Source: Holosporales bacterium
GTDB taxonomy: Bacteria > Pseudomonadota > Alphaproteobacteria > RUG11792
Reading direction: 5' to 3'
NCBI GenBank assembly: GCA_031266385.1
Contig: JAISBC010000001.1
Coordinates: forward strand, 1 to 9,573
DNA: 9,573 bases
Under the pieces are notes generated by a model. It was given only the letters and a program-made list of their open reading frames with translations, made no database searches and was not told where the DNA came from. Made by a program: the position numbers and the translations under genes. Of this stretch, positions 1 to 6,685 are shown in pieces; the first letter of the stretch is position 1; each line of letters opens with the position of its first letter.

Positions 1-105
1 TTCATTACTATCTACGAAATAGATACCGTTGTTTACGAAGTATTCGCTTTTAAGCTTGTTACAAACCATTATAACAGGCAATGTATCAGTAATTGCAGAG
101 CTCAT
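1..105 (-). CDS. Possible 5' end of an unrecognised gene leaving the window
   Basis: An ATG at 103-105 opens a minus-strand frame of 35 codons with no stop before the window edge. The product begins MSSAITDTLPVIMVCNKL and continues through a stretch rich in Tyr, Phe and Asn (EYFVNNGIYFVDSNE). There is no signal peptide and no motif I recognise. The upstream sequence (AAAGATAA before the ATG) offers only a poor ribosome binding site. The gene would be divergent from rpsA, sharing the spacer 106-253. In many alphaproteobacteria cmk precedes rpsA on the same strand; this fragment does not look like a cmk end and points the other way. The open frame is short enough to be chance, so the call is weak. 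Confidence 0.3.
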   Translation of the reverse strand, partial: MSSAITDTLPVIMVCNKLKSEYFVNNGIYFVDSNE

Positions 106-187
106 TTATCTTTGGCTGAAAACTCTCAACATCTCAATTGTCCCTCTACCGAGTTGCTTTATTTTTTGCTACACTATTGAGCGATGA

Positions 188-231
188 TGGCAGTTTTTTT
201 GGCTTGCCAATCTGCCAGAGTGTGGCAGATT
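188..231 (+). promoter_or_regulatory. rpsA leader with overlapping inverted repeats
   Basis: Just upstream of rpsA are two adjacent hairpins sharing bases. TTGGC-TT-GCCAA lies at 199-210. AATCTGCC-AGAGTGT-GGCAGATT lies at 209-231, a perfect 8-bp stem with a 7-nt loop. The second ends 14 nt before the ribosome binding site AGGTGA. A further TGGCA at 188-192 could pair with TGCCA at 205-209 or 213-217, so at least two alternative folds exist. In E. coli the rpsA leader folds into hairpins that S1 uses for translational autoregulation; a similar role here is inference. I found no convincing -35/-10 pair upstream. TACACT at 170-175 is a possible -10 without a good -35. Confidence 0.45.
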
Positions 232-253
232 TCTGCGAGCGATCCAGGTGATT

Positions 254-1969
254 ATGAGCTCTAACCAATCCACTGAGAAATTGAGTTTTGCTAGTCTTTT
301 AGATGAATCTAACTTCGGAGAAGATGCGATCGAGGGAAGGGTCGTAACCGGCATAGTCGTTGCCCTTAGAAATGATTATGCCATCGTGGATGTTGGTCTC
401 AAGGCTGAGGGGCTCCTAAATGTTAATGATATTAAGGCGCTGAAGGGGGTCGATACCCTTTCCATCGGAGATACTCTTGAAGTTTTCGTGGAGCGTTTTG
501 AAGATAGGAATGGAGAACCCATTCTGAGCATAGAAAAGGCAAGGAGAGAGGCCGTCTGGAAAAAGATTGAAGTTCATATGGAGAGCGGGTCGGTAGTCGA
601 GGGATTCATCATCGGTAGGACTAACGGTGGATTTTCCGTCGATATTTCTGGGACGACGGCATTCTTACCGGGCAGCCAAGTTGACCTCAGGATCGTAAAA
701 GATATTACGCCACTATTAAATGTTCCACAGCCATTTAAAGTCTTAAAAATGGACAAGACACGAAATAATATAGTCGTCTCGAGGAGAGCAGTCCTAGAGA
801 CCGCACGAAATGAGGCGAGATCTGAGATTATCTCAAAACTCGAGGAAGGAATGATAATCCAAGGTATCGTCAAAAATACTACGGATTATGGGGTTTTCGT
901 AGATATTGGTGGTATCGATGGGCTGCTGCACGTCACGGATATGTCGTGGAAGAGGGTCGCTTCTCCGGCCGAGATGGTCAAGGTCGGCGATAGCGTTCAG
1001 GTTCAGATCCTGAAGTTTAATAAGGACACCGGCAGGATATCTCTCGGGATGAAGCAGCTGGTAAAGACTCCTTGGGAAGGCGTCGAGCAGCGCTATATCA
1101 TCGGGGATCGCTACAATGGGCGGATTTCGAATGTTACTGATTATGGGGCATTTGTAGAACTCGAAGACTGCATCGAGGGAATGATTTATATAACCGAGCT
1201 CAGCTGGCTCAGGAAAAATGTTCATCCCAGTAAATTAGTTTCGATCGGAGATGAGGTCGAAGTCGTCGTATTAGACGTAAATCCGGCGAAGAGGAAGATT
1301 AGCCTCGGGCTTAAGCAGTGCCAAGAAAATCCTTGGAGGCAGTTTGCCGAGACACATCCGATCGGGACGAAGCTGGAGGGTGTCGTTAAGAATATTACTG
1401 AATTCGGAATTTTTGTTGGAGTGACCGAGCTCCTGGATGGGATGGTTCACATCTCAGATGTTTCCTGGAATTCTGGTAATAAAGATGACAAGTCGAAGGA
1501 CCTACAAAAAGGGCAGCAGATTGAAGTTATCGTTCTGGATGTAAATCCCGAGAAGGAGAGGATTAGCCTGGGGATCAAGCAGCTGGAAAATGATCCCCGA
1601 GCGGGTATCGAGCTCTTGAATGATCAAAAGGGTGAGACGGTATTGGCGACTGTTAAAGAAGTTCATATGGCCGGCGTCGATGTAACCCTGGAAAATGGAT
1701 TGCCAGGATTCATCAAAAAAGAGAATTTTTCGAGCGACCGTATGGGGCAGAAATCAGATGTCCTTTCCGTCGGCGATAAGATAGAGGCCATGATCCTTGG
1801 GGTAGATAAGATCGCTCGAGTCGTCAACTTATCGATCAGGGGGCTCGAAATTAAGCGCGAAAAAGAGGATCTCGAAAAATTTGGATCATCTCAGGAGAGT
1901 GGCGCTAGGCTCGGTGACATCCTGGGGCTCGCGATGAAGGAGAAGGAAGATTCTCAGAATCAAGAGTGA
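254..1969 (+). CDS. rpsA: 30S ribosomal protein S1
   Basis: Ribosomal protein bS1 binds mRNA on the 30S platform and helps load structured or weak-SD messages. The 571-aa product (E. coli 557) has six S1/OB-fold repeats, roughly at residues 28-95, 113-178, 198-268, 285-354, 372-443 and 459-529. Repeats 3-5 are the clearest, each with a TDYG/TEFG-VFV core and an ISLG-KQ end. The charged C-terminal tail contains LGDILG, typical of alphaproteobacterial S1. I chose ATG at 254 because AGGTGATT precedes it with ideal aligned spacing; a GTG at 248 is in frame but lies inside that site. The leader carries overlapping hairpins. A SemiSWEET gene follows 25 nt after the stop, where ihfB often sits in alphaproteobacteria. 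The stop is TGA, arguing against TGA recoding in this genome. Confidence 0.97.
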   Translation: MSSNQSTEKLSFASLLDESNFGEDAIEGRVVTGIVVALRNDYAIVDVGLKAEGLLNVNDIKALKGVDTLSIGDTLEVFVERFEDRNGEPILSIEKARREAVWKKIEVHMESGSVVEGFIIGRTNGGFSVDISGTTAFLPGSQVDLRIVKDITPLLNVPQPFKVLKMDKTRNNIVVSRRAVLETARNEARSEIISKLEEGMIIQGIVKNTTDYGVFVDIGGIDGLLHVTDMSWKRVASPAEMVKVGDSVQVQILKFNKDTGRISLGMKQLVKTPWEGVEQRYIIGDRYNGRISNVTDYGAFVELEDCIEGMIYITELSWLRKNVHPSKLVSIGDEVEVVVLDVNPAKRKISLGLKQCQENPWRQFAETHPIGTKLEGVVKNITEFGIFVGVTELLDGMVHISDVSWNSGNKDDKSKDLQKGQQIEVIVLDVNPEKERISLGIKQLENDPRAGIELLNDQKGETVLATVKEVHMAGVDVTLENGLPGFIKKENFSSDRMGQKSDVLSVGDKIEAMILGVDKIARVVNLSIRGLEIKREKEDLEKFGSSQESGARLGDILGLAMKEKEDSQNQE

Positions 1970-1978
1970 TTGATTTTT
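1949..1978 (+). terminator. Weak terminator or attenuator at the rpsA stop
   Basis: Two mutually exclusive hairpins lie at the 3' end of rpsA. GATTC-TCA-GAATC at 1949-1961 would sequester part of a second stem. That second stem pairs AGAATCAA (1956-1963) with TTGATTTT (1970-1977) around the loop GAGTGA, and runs into a short T-run at 1974-1978. The second stem is almost all A-T with one G-T wobble and the U-tract is short, so termination would be partial at best. Read-through would express the transporter gene downstream. Confidence 0.25.
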
Positions 1979-1994
1979 AGGCCTCAGTAGTACA

Positions 1995-2267
1995 ATGGTT
2001 TTTTGGGAAAATTTTTTAGGGGGGGTAGCATCGATTACGACGGTAGTCGGGATGGCCCCTCAGGTCTATAAATCATTCAAGACAAAATCTACCAATGATA
2101 TTTCGATGATCATGCTGTTGAATTGCCTCGTCTGCTCGGTATCGTGGGCTGTATATGGGGTATTCTATATGCGGGGTGACAAATATGTGGTCTTGAGCAA
2201 TGTCTTCGGAACGATCGTAGCGTGTATCTCCATCTGGCAAAAACATCGCTACGATCACTGTAGGTAA
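1995..2267 (+). CDS. SemiSWEET-type sugar transporter (MtN3/PQ-loop family)
   Basis: This is a 90-aa, three-helix membrane protein of the SemiSWEET family, which works as a dimer and lets small sugars cross the inner membrane down their gradient. Helix 1 is about residues 6-26 and carries the family's Pro-Gln pair in VGMAPQVYKSF. It is followed by the basic KTKSTNDIS loop. Helix 2 is about 36-58 (with SWAVYG). Helix 3 is about 64-82, with Asn in LSNVFG, the residue usually found at the sugar site. Length matches the family (about 85-100 aa). The ribosome binding site is poor (AGG 13 nt before the ATG), so translation may depend on rpsA upstream, 25 nt away. Its stop codon abuts that of the convergent gene. 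The substrate cannot be told from sequence. Confidence 0.88.
   Translation: MVFWENFLGGVASITTVVGMAPQVYKSFKTKSTNDISMIMLLNCLVCSVSWAVYGVFYMRGDKYVVLSNVFGTIVACISIWQKHRYDHCR
2213..2256. repeat. Perfect 10-bp inverted repeat at a convergent gene end
   Basis: GATCGTAGCG at 2213-2222 is the exact reverse complement of CGCTACGATC at 2247-2256, separated by 24 nt. It lies inside the last codons of the SemiSWEET gene, nine bases before the stop, where two convergent genes meet with no spacer. No T-tract follows on either strand, so a standard intrinsic terminator is unlikely. It could be a transcript-end stabiliser, a pause site or a protein-binding site, or may be chance. Confidence 0.4.
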
Positions 2268-3383
2268 TCAATACAGAGGAAGCTTATCAAATGCGTCCTT
2301 TCCCATAATTCGCATTAATTCGGGTTTTACTCGAGGGCTTTGCATTAACCAGAGAGCTGTCTCGAATTCGATGTTCGGGAGGAATCCAATAATTTCTTCC
2401 AGACGATGCCCAAATCTCGAAGCGAATTTTGGTATGTTCACTGGCTTGATTCTGGTGACTACTTGTTGTAGAAGGCCCGGGAGGCTGTTGGGTTTTTCTG
2501 CTCCCGTGAGACGGGTCCCAGCAGATTGGAGCATTTTTATCGAGGAATCCATGAGAAACAACTTCCAGCCTTTTTCTCTTAGGATACGTCTCTGGTGTTC
2601 TGGTTCGACCTCATTTATTCCAGTGACGTATCGAGTAAATGTAAAATTTTCATCGTCTTGTATCTCATCTAGGAGGTCTGAAATTTTCGGACAAAGAGTT
2701 AGGATTCGCGCTTTGTTTTGGTCAAAAGTATCTTGCGCCTTGGAGCGAATAGTTGTTAATTCCTCAACAAATGCACCGATATTATCTGGATTTGTAGGTT
2801 TATCCAGTGATAGATAATAGAGTTTTCCAGATAGTACAAAAGATAAGTTTTCGAAAACTTTGGGCAGAGGTGTGTGGATGATCCGTTTATATTCCGCGAG
2901 CCATGGGGTCAGAGGCAGGTGACTCAATCGGTAATTACGAAGCGCGAGAGCATCTTCCAATATAGCATCTGGAATAGGGTTAGGAGCGAATATTAGCGGG
3001 TTACCATGACAATTTTCACCTTCGTCCTTGTGGTGATGGTGATAGCCTAAGAGCTCCAGGATCTCCTTTCCATATTTCTTACGATCATTGCTACTAAGCC
3101 GAGCCATCCAAGAAACTATATCGTCTGGGAAAAGTTGAAGCCAAATACCTATACTCGCATCATTAAAGGAAGCCTGCAAAAGTTCCTGAAGTTTAATTGC
3201 TAAGCTTGCTGGGCAGCCTTCTTTCCGACATAACATGACTTGTCCTGTCGTCTGTTTCAGAGCATACATTAACCCATCCGGCGTACCAGGACCAGGCTTC
3301 TCACAATCCGCATGACACGCCCGACATATGTGGCTGCAAGATATTATCGTCAAAGCTATACTACACAAATGCAATAATCGCAT
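2268..3383 (-). CDS. Predicted exported protein of unknown function with CxxCH motif
   Basis: I do not recognise this 371-aa protein. I chose ATG at 3381-3383 because GGGGAGG lies 9 nt upstream; an in-frame TTG further out overlaps that site. Residues 3-16 are hydrophobic (LLHLCSIALTIISC) after a single Arg, which looks like an export signal; IISC at 13-16 also fits a lipobox. Directly after is CRACH (20-24), a formal CxxCH heme-attachment motif, then C27, C52 and C57. A His cluster (HHHH at 115-118) is followed by CH at 125-126. The rest looks soluble and mostly helical (leucine-rich, charged), with no further obvious membrane segment. It is convergent with the SemiSWEET gene (stops adjacent) and has its own candidate promoter. 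Either a c-type heme or metal-binding periplasmic protein or a lipoprotein is possible; function is open. Confidence 0.85.
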   Translation of the reverse strand: MRLLHLCSIALTIISCSHICRACHADCEKPGPGTPDGLMYALKQTTGQVMLCRKEGCPASLAIKLQELLQASFNDASIGIWLQLFPDDIVSWMARLSSNDRKKYGKEILELLGYHHHHKDEGENCHGNPLIFAPNPIPDAILEDALALRNYRLSHLPLTPWLAEYKRIIHTPLPKVFENLSFVLSGKLYYLSLDKPTNPDNIGAFVEELTTIRSKAQDTFDQNKARILTLCPKISDLLDEIQDDENFTFTRYVTGINEVEPEHQRRILREKGWKLFLMDSSIKMLQSAGTRLTGAEKPNSLPGLLQQVVTRIKPVNIPKFASRFGHRLEEIIGFLPNIEFETALWLMQSPRVKPELMRIMGKDAFDKLPLY

Positions 3384-3416
3384 GTCTTCTTTCCTCCCCA
3401 ATATCTTCTTAATCCA

Positions 3417-3436
3417 TCGCGAGAATCACTCGGCGA
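3417..3436 (-). promoter_or_regulatory. Hairpin in the leader of the 371-aa protein gene
   Basis: On the minus strand TCGCCGAG-TGATT-CTCGCGA forms a 7-bp stem with one bulged base and a 5-nt loop. If the promoter at 3445-3474 is used, this hairpin would sit at the extreme 5' end of the transcript, the position in which stem-loops often protect mRNA from decay. It stands out because the surrounding spacer is strongly AT-rich. Confidence 0.35.
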
Positions 3437-3444
3437 TTTATAAT

Positions 3445-3474
3445 ATAATATCATTTTTATAACTTATATAACAA
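3445..3474 (-). promoter_or_regulatory. Candidate sigma-70 promoter for the 371-aa protein gene
   Basis: Read on the minus strand, TTGTTA (3474-3469) and TATTAT (3450-3445) are separated by 18 nt. They match the consensus -35 at 4 of 6 and -10 at 5 of 6 positions. The start would be near 3438, giving a leader of roughly 55 nt before the ATG at 3383. The region is so AT-rich that other -10-like hexamers also occur. Confidence 0.4.
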
Positions 3475-3533
3475 TATATTTTGAATTTTTTAAAATCATT
3501 CGATACAAATAGTTAATAAGTTACTAATATTAA

Positions 3534-3549
3534 TAAGAAAAATTTCTTA
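3534..3549. repeat. Short perfect inverted repeat in the AT-rich spacer
   Basis: TAAGAAA (3534-3540) and TTTCTTA (3543-3549) are exact reverse complements around a 2-nt centre. The repeat lies beside the direct repeat TTAATAAG (3513-3520, 3530-3537). It may be an operator or a leftover element end; in such AT-rich DNA chance is also plausible. Confidence 0.3.
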
Positions 3550-3633
3550 CAAAACATTAGGCCTCCTTCCAAATCTTCAGAATCAGAGTTTTTGGTAGGA
3601 GACACGGAGCACAGAAGCGGAGTGTATAGTAAA

Positions 3634-3651
3634 GGGGGAGGGGGGAGGAGG
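3634..3651 (+). other. G-run able to form a two-tier quadruplex
   Basis: The plus strand holds G5-A-G6-A-GG-A-GG, 15 G in 18 nt, inside otherwise AT-rich sequence. Four GG tracts allow a two-layer G-quadruplex; a three-layer one is not supported, since only two tracts reach three G. It borders the decayed transposase end, immediately after its last recognisable codons. It may be a product of repeat slippage in unconstrained DNA. Confidence 0.35.
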
Positions 3652-3776
3652 TCTAATTTCTTCATCTAAAGAAGTAAAATTATGAATCACATTCCTAATT
3701 TGTCTCTTTAACCAACTTCAGAAATGTTCTATAGGATTAAGTTTATGAAACTAGCATTATCCATAACAATATTGTC
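3652..3776 (-). pseudogene. Remnant of an IS630-family transposase (DDE C-terminus)
   Basis: Two minus-strand pieces match the IS630/Tc1-mariner catalytic core. Piece one (3776-3747) reads DNIVMDNASF, containing the second catalytic Asp. Piece two is in another frame (about 3746-3652) and reads FHKLNPIEHF, then an in-frame TGA at 3718-3720, then SWLKRQIRN and HNFTSLDEEI. It contains the catalytic Glu of NPIE. In this family about 34 residues separate these Asp and Glu; here about ten codons do, so roughly 24 codons and the reading frame have been lost. The TGA stands where Trp is usual (HFW-SWLK). The N-terminal part and terminal repeats are not recognisable. This is an inactive fossil. The family call rests on motif memory, not a search. 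Confidence 0.75.
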
Positions 3777-3855
3777 TGAGCATCAACCACAGTGGCGTTG
3801 TACGCTGGATTTACGTGCTTTCCAAGTATTATGACTGTGGAGAAGTTCACGATAA

Positions 3856-6672
3856 TTAATCATACAAGTGAATGTCTTTTTTAGACACCTTAGTTAAACA
3901 CCTTGGGCAGACAATAACTTCGCCGTATTGTTGGGTATCGTGTTTCGATACCTCAGTCGATACCTTCCAGCATCTTTCACATTTCGTACCGGAGGCCTTC
4001 ATGACCACTATTCCGACTCCAGTATCCTCGTGATTTGCGGCGTTATGTGGCATCTGTGCTCCTATTACCGATACCTTAGACACTATCGCTAATTCGGCCA
4101 AATCTATTCCGGCCAATTGTTTTATTTTTTCTGGATGATTGGTGATGTATATCTGGACCTCAGCCTCGAGACTGGAACCTATCATCTTCGCTGATCTCTC
4201 GATCTCAAGCGACTCGGTAATACTCTTTCTAATCTCTCTAATAAATTGCCATCTCGATACTATCTCTGGATTATACCATTCCTCACGAATTTCTGGGAAT
4301 ATACACATGTGGACGCTTTTCTTTTTAACATTCATCGGATAGCAGAGCCAGGCCTCCTCCGCCGTAAATGATAGAATTGGAGCTAACCAGTGTGAAATAA
4401 AAACGAAGAGTTCGTTCATGACATTAATACATGAACGCCTCTTAATATTATTTTCATCATCGCAGTACACCGTATCCTTTCGAATATCAAAATAGAAGGC
4501 CGACAAATCATTGGCACAAAATGAATGCAATGCAGAGCAAAAGCGCTGAAATTCGTATTTTTTTATTGATTCTTTATGGAGAGAATCGAGTTCATACAGT
4601 TGGTGAAGGATAACCTTCTCGAGGTCCGGCAAATCTTTGTAATCGACCGTTATGAGGGGATCATAGCAAGATATTACCCCCAGCAAGTATCTTAACGTAT
4701 TTCTAAAGCGCCGATAAACATCCTGCTGCCTTCCCAGGATTTCATCTCCAATCCGCATATCTTCTGAATAATCGGAATTGAGGCACCAGAGCCTCAGGAT
4801 GTCGGCTCCCAATTTACCAATGATATCATCTGGAGATACCACATTCCCCACAGATTTCGACATTTTCCTTCCGTCTTTATCGAGGACGAATCCGTTCGTC
4901 GCAACCTGTTTATACGGGGCCCGTCCGGTCGTACAAACCGATTCGACCAGAGAAGACTGGAACCAACCACGATGTTGATCAGATCCTTCGAAATATAAAT
5001 CGGCTGGCCATTCGAGATCTGGTCTATGCTCCAGAACATAGTGATGAGAACAGGCGCTATCGAACCATACTTCCAACGTATCGGTTATTTGTACATAATC
5101 ATTTGGATCATATTTTTCTCCGAGGAAATATGAGGCCGGTTTAGTATGCCACGATTCTATTCCCTCATTTCTGAAGGTTTCTATGATCCTATTGAATACG
5201 TCATCATCCACCAAAATATTATTCGTCTTTTTATCGGTGAATAGAGCGATTGGAACACCCCAGATGCGTTGCCTCGATACGCACCAATCCGGGCGTTTTT
5301 CGACCATACTTCTGATTCGATTTACATATTCGCTAGGAAACCATTCAGTTTTATCTATCTCAGATAGCAGTTTTTCTCGAATATCCGAGATCGATATAAA
5401 CCACTGCGTTGTGGTCCTGAAAATGAGGGGGGCATTAGATCTCCAGGAATGAGGATAACTATGCGTCAATTTAGATGCATACAGTAGATTCCCGGATTTA
5501 TCCAATTCTTCTATGATCTTTGGATTGACCTTAAATACATGTTCACCCTGAAAATGAGGCAGGCTATCGGATAGCAGCCCATCTGCTTCGACGACATTCT
5601 CAATCGGGAGATCATATTCTTTTCCCAGCATAAAATCCTCGAGGCCATGGGCGGGGGCTGTATGAACGAGTCCCGTCCCCGTATCGATCGTAACATGAGA
5701 GGCCGGTAGCAATCTGATCCTGTCATCAAAGCCGAGGTTTTTCAGGGGATGATTACAGACTATTCCATCCAGCTCACTTCCCGATAAAGTTTTTACTATC
5801 TCATACTCCTGGATTCCAATTTCCTGTAATACGGGCCCCACCAAGCCGGTCGCCATGATATATTGGGCCTCATCGACCTTGATGACTGAGTATTCGAAAT
5901 CCTTTGAATAAGCGATGGCCTTGTTTCCAGGAATCGTCCAAGGAGTCGTCGTCCAGATCACGGCGAATGTCCCGATTAATCCTTTATCCTTAGCCTCAAT
6001 AATCGGGAATTTAACGAAAATGGCATCACTTATTTTATCTTGATAAACCAGCTCAGCCTCAGCTAGGGCCGTTTTTTCAACGACCGACCACATTACCGGT
6101 TTTTTCCCGCGGTACACTAGCCCCTTTCGGACGATCTCAAAAAACTTGGTACAGATTGTTGCTTCCGATTCCCTGTGCATCGTGCTGTAAGAATTCTGGA
6201 AATCCGCGATAATCCCGAGCTTTTTAAATTCTTCTCTCTGAATTCCAGACCAATACTCAGCGAATTCCCTACATTTCAACATGAATTCTGAAATTGGAAT
6301 ATCTTCTCGTTTCTTTTTCTGTTTTAAATACAGTTCTTCTATTTTCCATTCGATTGGCAGACCATGGCAATCCCAGCCGATGACCAGTGGTGCATCATAT
6401 CCGGCCATCCTATACGATTTAACGACCGCATCCTTTAAGATTCCGATTAGGGCATGTCCTATATGAATATGTCCATTCGCATATGGTGGACCGAAATGTA
6501 AGATAAACTTCTTCCTACCTTTTGAAATATCTTGAATCATTTGAAAAAGATTCCCATTATTCCATTCTTCAACAATGGACGGTTCGAGATGCTTCAGATT
6601 CCCCCGCATTGGGAAGCTCGTTTTCGGTAGGAAAACAGAGTCTTTTAATTCCTTTATTTCATTTTTTTTCAT
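3856..6672 (-). CDS. ileS: Isoleucyl-tRNA synthetase
   Basis: This cytoplasmic class I synthetase charges tRNA-Ile with isoleucine and clears misactivated valine. The 938-aa length equals that of E. coli IleRS. Visible landmarks are the HIGH motif as HIGH at 70-73 in PPYANGHIHIGH, and WDCHGLPIEWK at 100-110. The CP1 editing domain shows TTTPWTIPGN at 241-250 and GTGLVHTAPAHGLEDF near 332-347. DWCVSRQRIWGVPIA is at 462-476 and KMSKS at 604-608. A C-terminal zinc ribbon has C898/C901 and C922/C925. This is the bacterial type, unlike the eukaryote-like enzyme of Rickettsia. It is the last gene of the rpmF cluster, 33 nt after the HIT gene. The start at 6672 gives the N-terminal length expected before VFLPKTSFPMR. 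Its ribosome binding site (GGA, 8 nt) is weak and lies inside a mini-ORF. Confidence 0.97.
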   Translation of the reverse strand: MKKNEIKELKDSVFLPKTSFPMRGNLKHLEPSIVEEWNNGNLFQMIQDISKGRKKFILHFGPPYANGHIHIGHALIGILKDAVVKSYRMAGYDAPLVIGWDCHGLPIEWKIEELYLKQKKKREDIPISEFMLKCREFAEYWSGIQREEFKKLGIIADFQNSYSTMHRESEATICTKFFEIVRKGLVYRGKKPVMWSVVEKTALAEAELVYQDKISDAIFVKFPIIEAKDKGLIGTFAVIWTTTPWTIPGNKAIAYSKDFEYSVIKVDEAQYIMATGLVGPVLQEIGIQEYEIVKTLSGSELDGIVCNHPLKNLGFDDRIRLLPASHVTIDTGTGLVHTAPAHGLEDFMLGKEYDLPIENVVEADGLLSDSLPHFQGEHVFKVNPKIIEELDKSGNLLYASKLTHSYPHSWRSNAPLIFRTTTQWFISISDIREKLLSEIDKTEWFPSEYVNRIRSMVEKRPDWCVSRQRIWGVPIALFTDKKTNNILVDDDVFNRIIETFRNEGIESWHTKPASYFLGEKYDPNDYVQITDTLEVWFDSACSHHYVLEHRPDLEWPADLYFEGSDQHRGWFQSSLVESVCTTGRAPYKQVATNGFVLDKDGRKMSKSVGNVVSPDDIIGKLGADILRLWCLNSDYSEDMRIGDEILGRQQDVYRRFRNTLRYLLGVISCYDPLITVDYKDLPDLEKVILHQLYELDSLHKESIKKYEFQRFCSALHSFCANDLSAFYFDIRKDTVYCDDENNIKRRSCINVMNELFVFISHWLAPILSFTAEEAWLCYPMNVKKKSVHMCIFPEIREEWYNPEIVSRWQFIREIRKSITESLEIERSAKMIGSSLEAEVQIYITNHPEKIKQLAGIDLAELAIVSKVSVIGAQMPHNAANHEDTGVGIVVMKASGTKCERCWKVSTEVSKHDTQQYGEVIVCPRCLTKVSKKDIHLYD

Positions 6673-6685
6673 GAGAATTTTCCAT
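6659..6685 (-). promoter_or_regulatory. Mini-ORF overlapping the ileS start
   Basis: An ATG at 6683-6685 has a better-placed ribosome binding site (AAGGA at 6699-6695, about 9 nt away) than the ileS ATG. It encodes only MENSHEKK and stops at TGA 6659-6661, in the +1 frame, 13 nt into ileS. The overlap includes a run of eight A (T on the plus strand, 6662-6669), where a one-base slip would fuse the mini-ORF to ileS in frame. It may couple or dampen ileS translation, or feed an N-terminally extended form. It could also be chance. Confidence 0.35.

Larger units (their letters stand above)
3384..3855. other. Long AT-rich spacer with IS remnant, no intact gene
   Basis: This 472-nt stretch separates the starts and ends of two minus-strand genes. 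From high to low coordinate it holds degenerate sequence after ileS, a decayed IS630-like transposase end, a G-rich run, an AT-rich repeat zone and the promoter and leader of the 371-aa protein. The direct repeat TTAATAAG occurs at 3513-3520 and 3530-3537. A 7-bp inverted repeat CCACAGT/ACTGTGG sits at 3787-3793 and 3834-3840, just beyond the ileS stop. I see no strong terminator for ileS and no RNA gene. Confidence 0.6.

Noticed and set aside
2371..2817. A 148-codon open frame on the plus strand
   Set aside because: It lies wholly inside the 371-aa minus-strand gene, which has a strong SD and an export signal. The plus frame is Arg/Ser-rich with no recognisable domain, as expected for an antisense shadow.
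3718..3720. TGA in place of Trp in the transposase, hinting at TGA recoding
   Set aside because: rpsA, the HIT gene, fabH, plsX and the 371-aa gene all end at TGA with family-typical lengths, so TGA is a stop here; the transposase is simply decayed.
3787..3840. CCACAGT/ACTGTGG inverted repeat as an ileS terminator
   Set aside because: The 40-nt loop and lack of a T-tract do not fit an intrinsic terminator.
6662..6669. A one-base error in the A8 run hiding a longer true IleRS
   Set aside because: The start at 6672 already gives the usual N-terminal length before VFLPKTSFPMR, so no frameshift need be assumed. The mini-ORF is reported separately.
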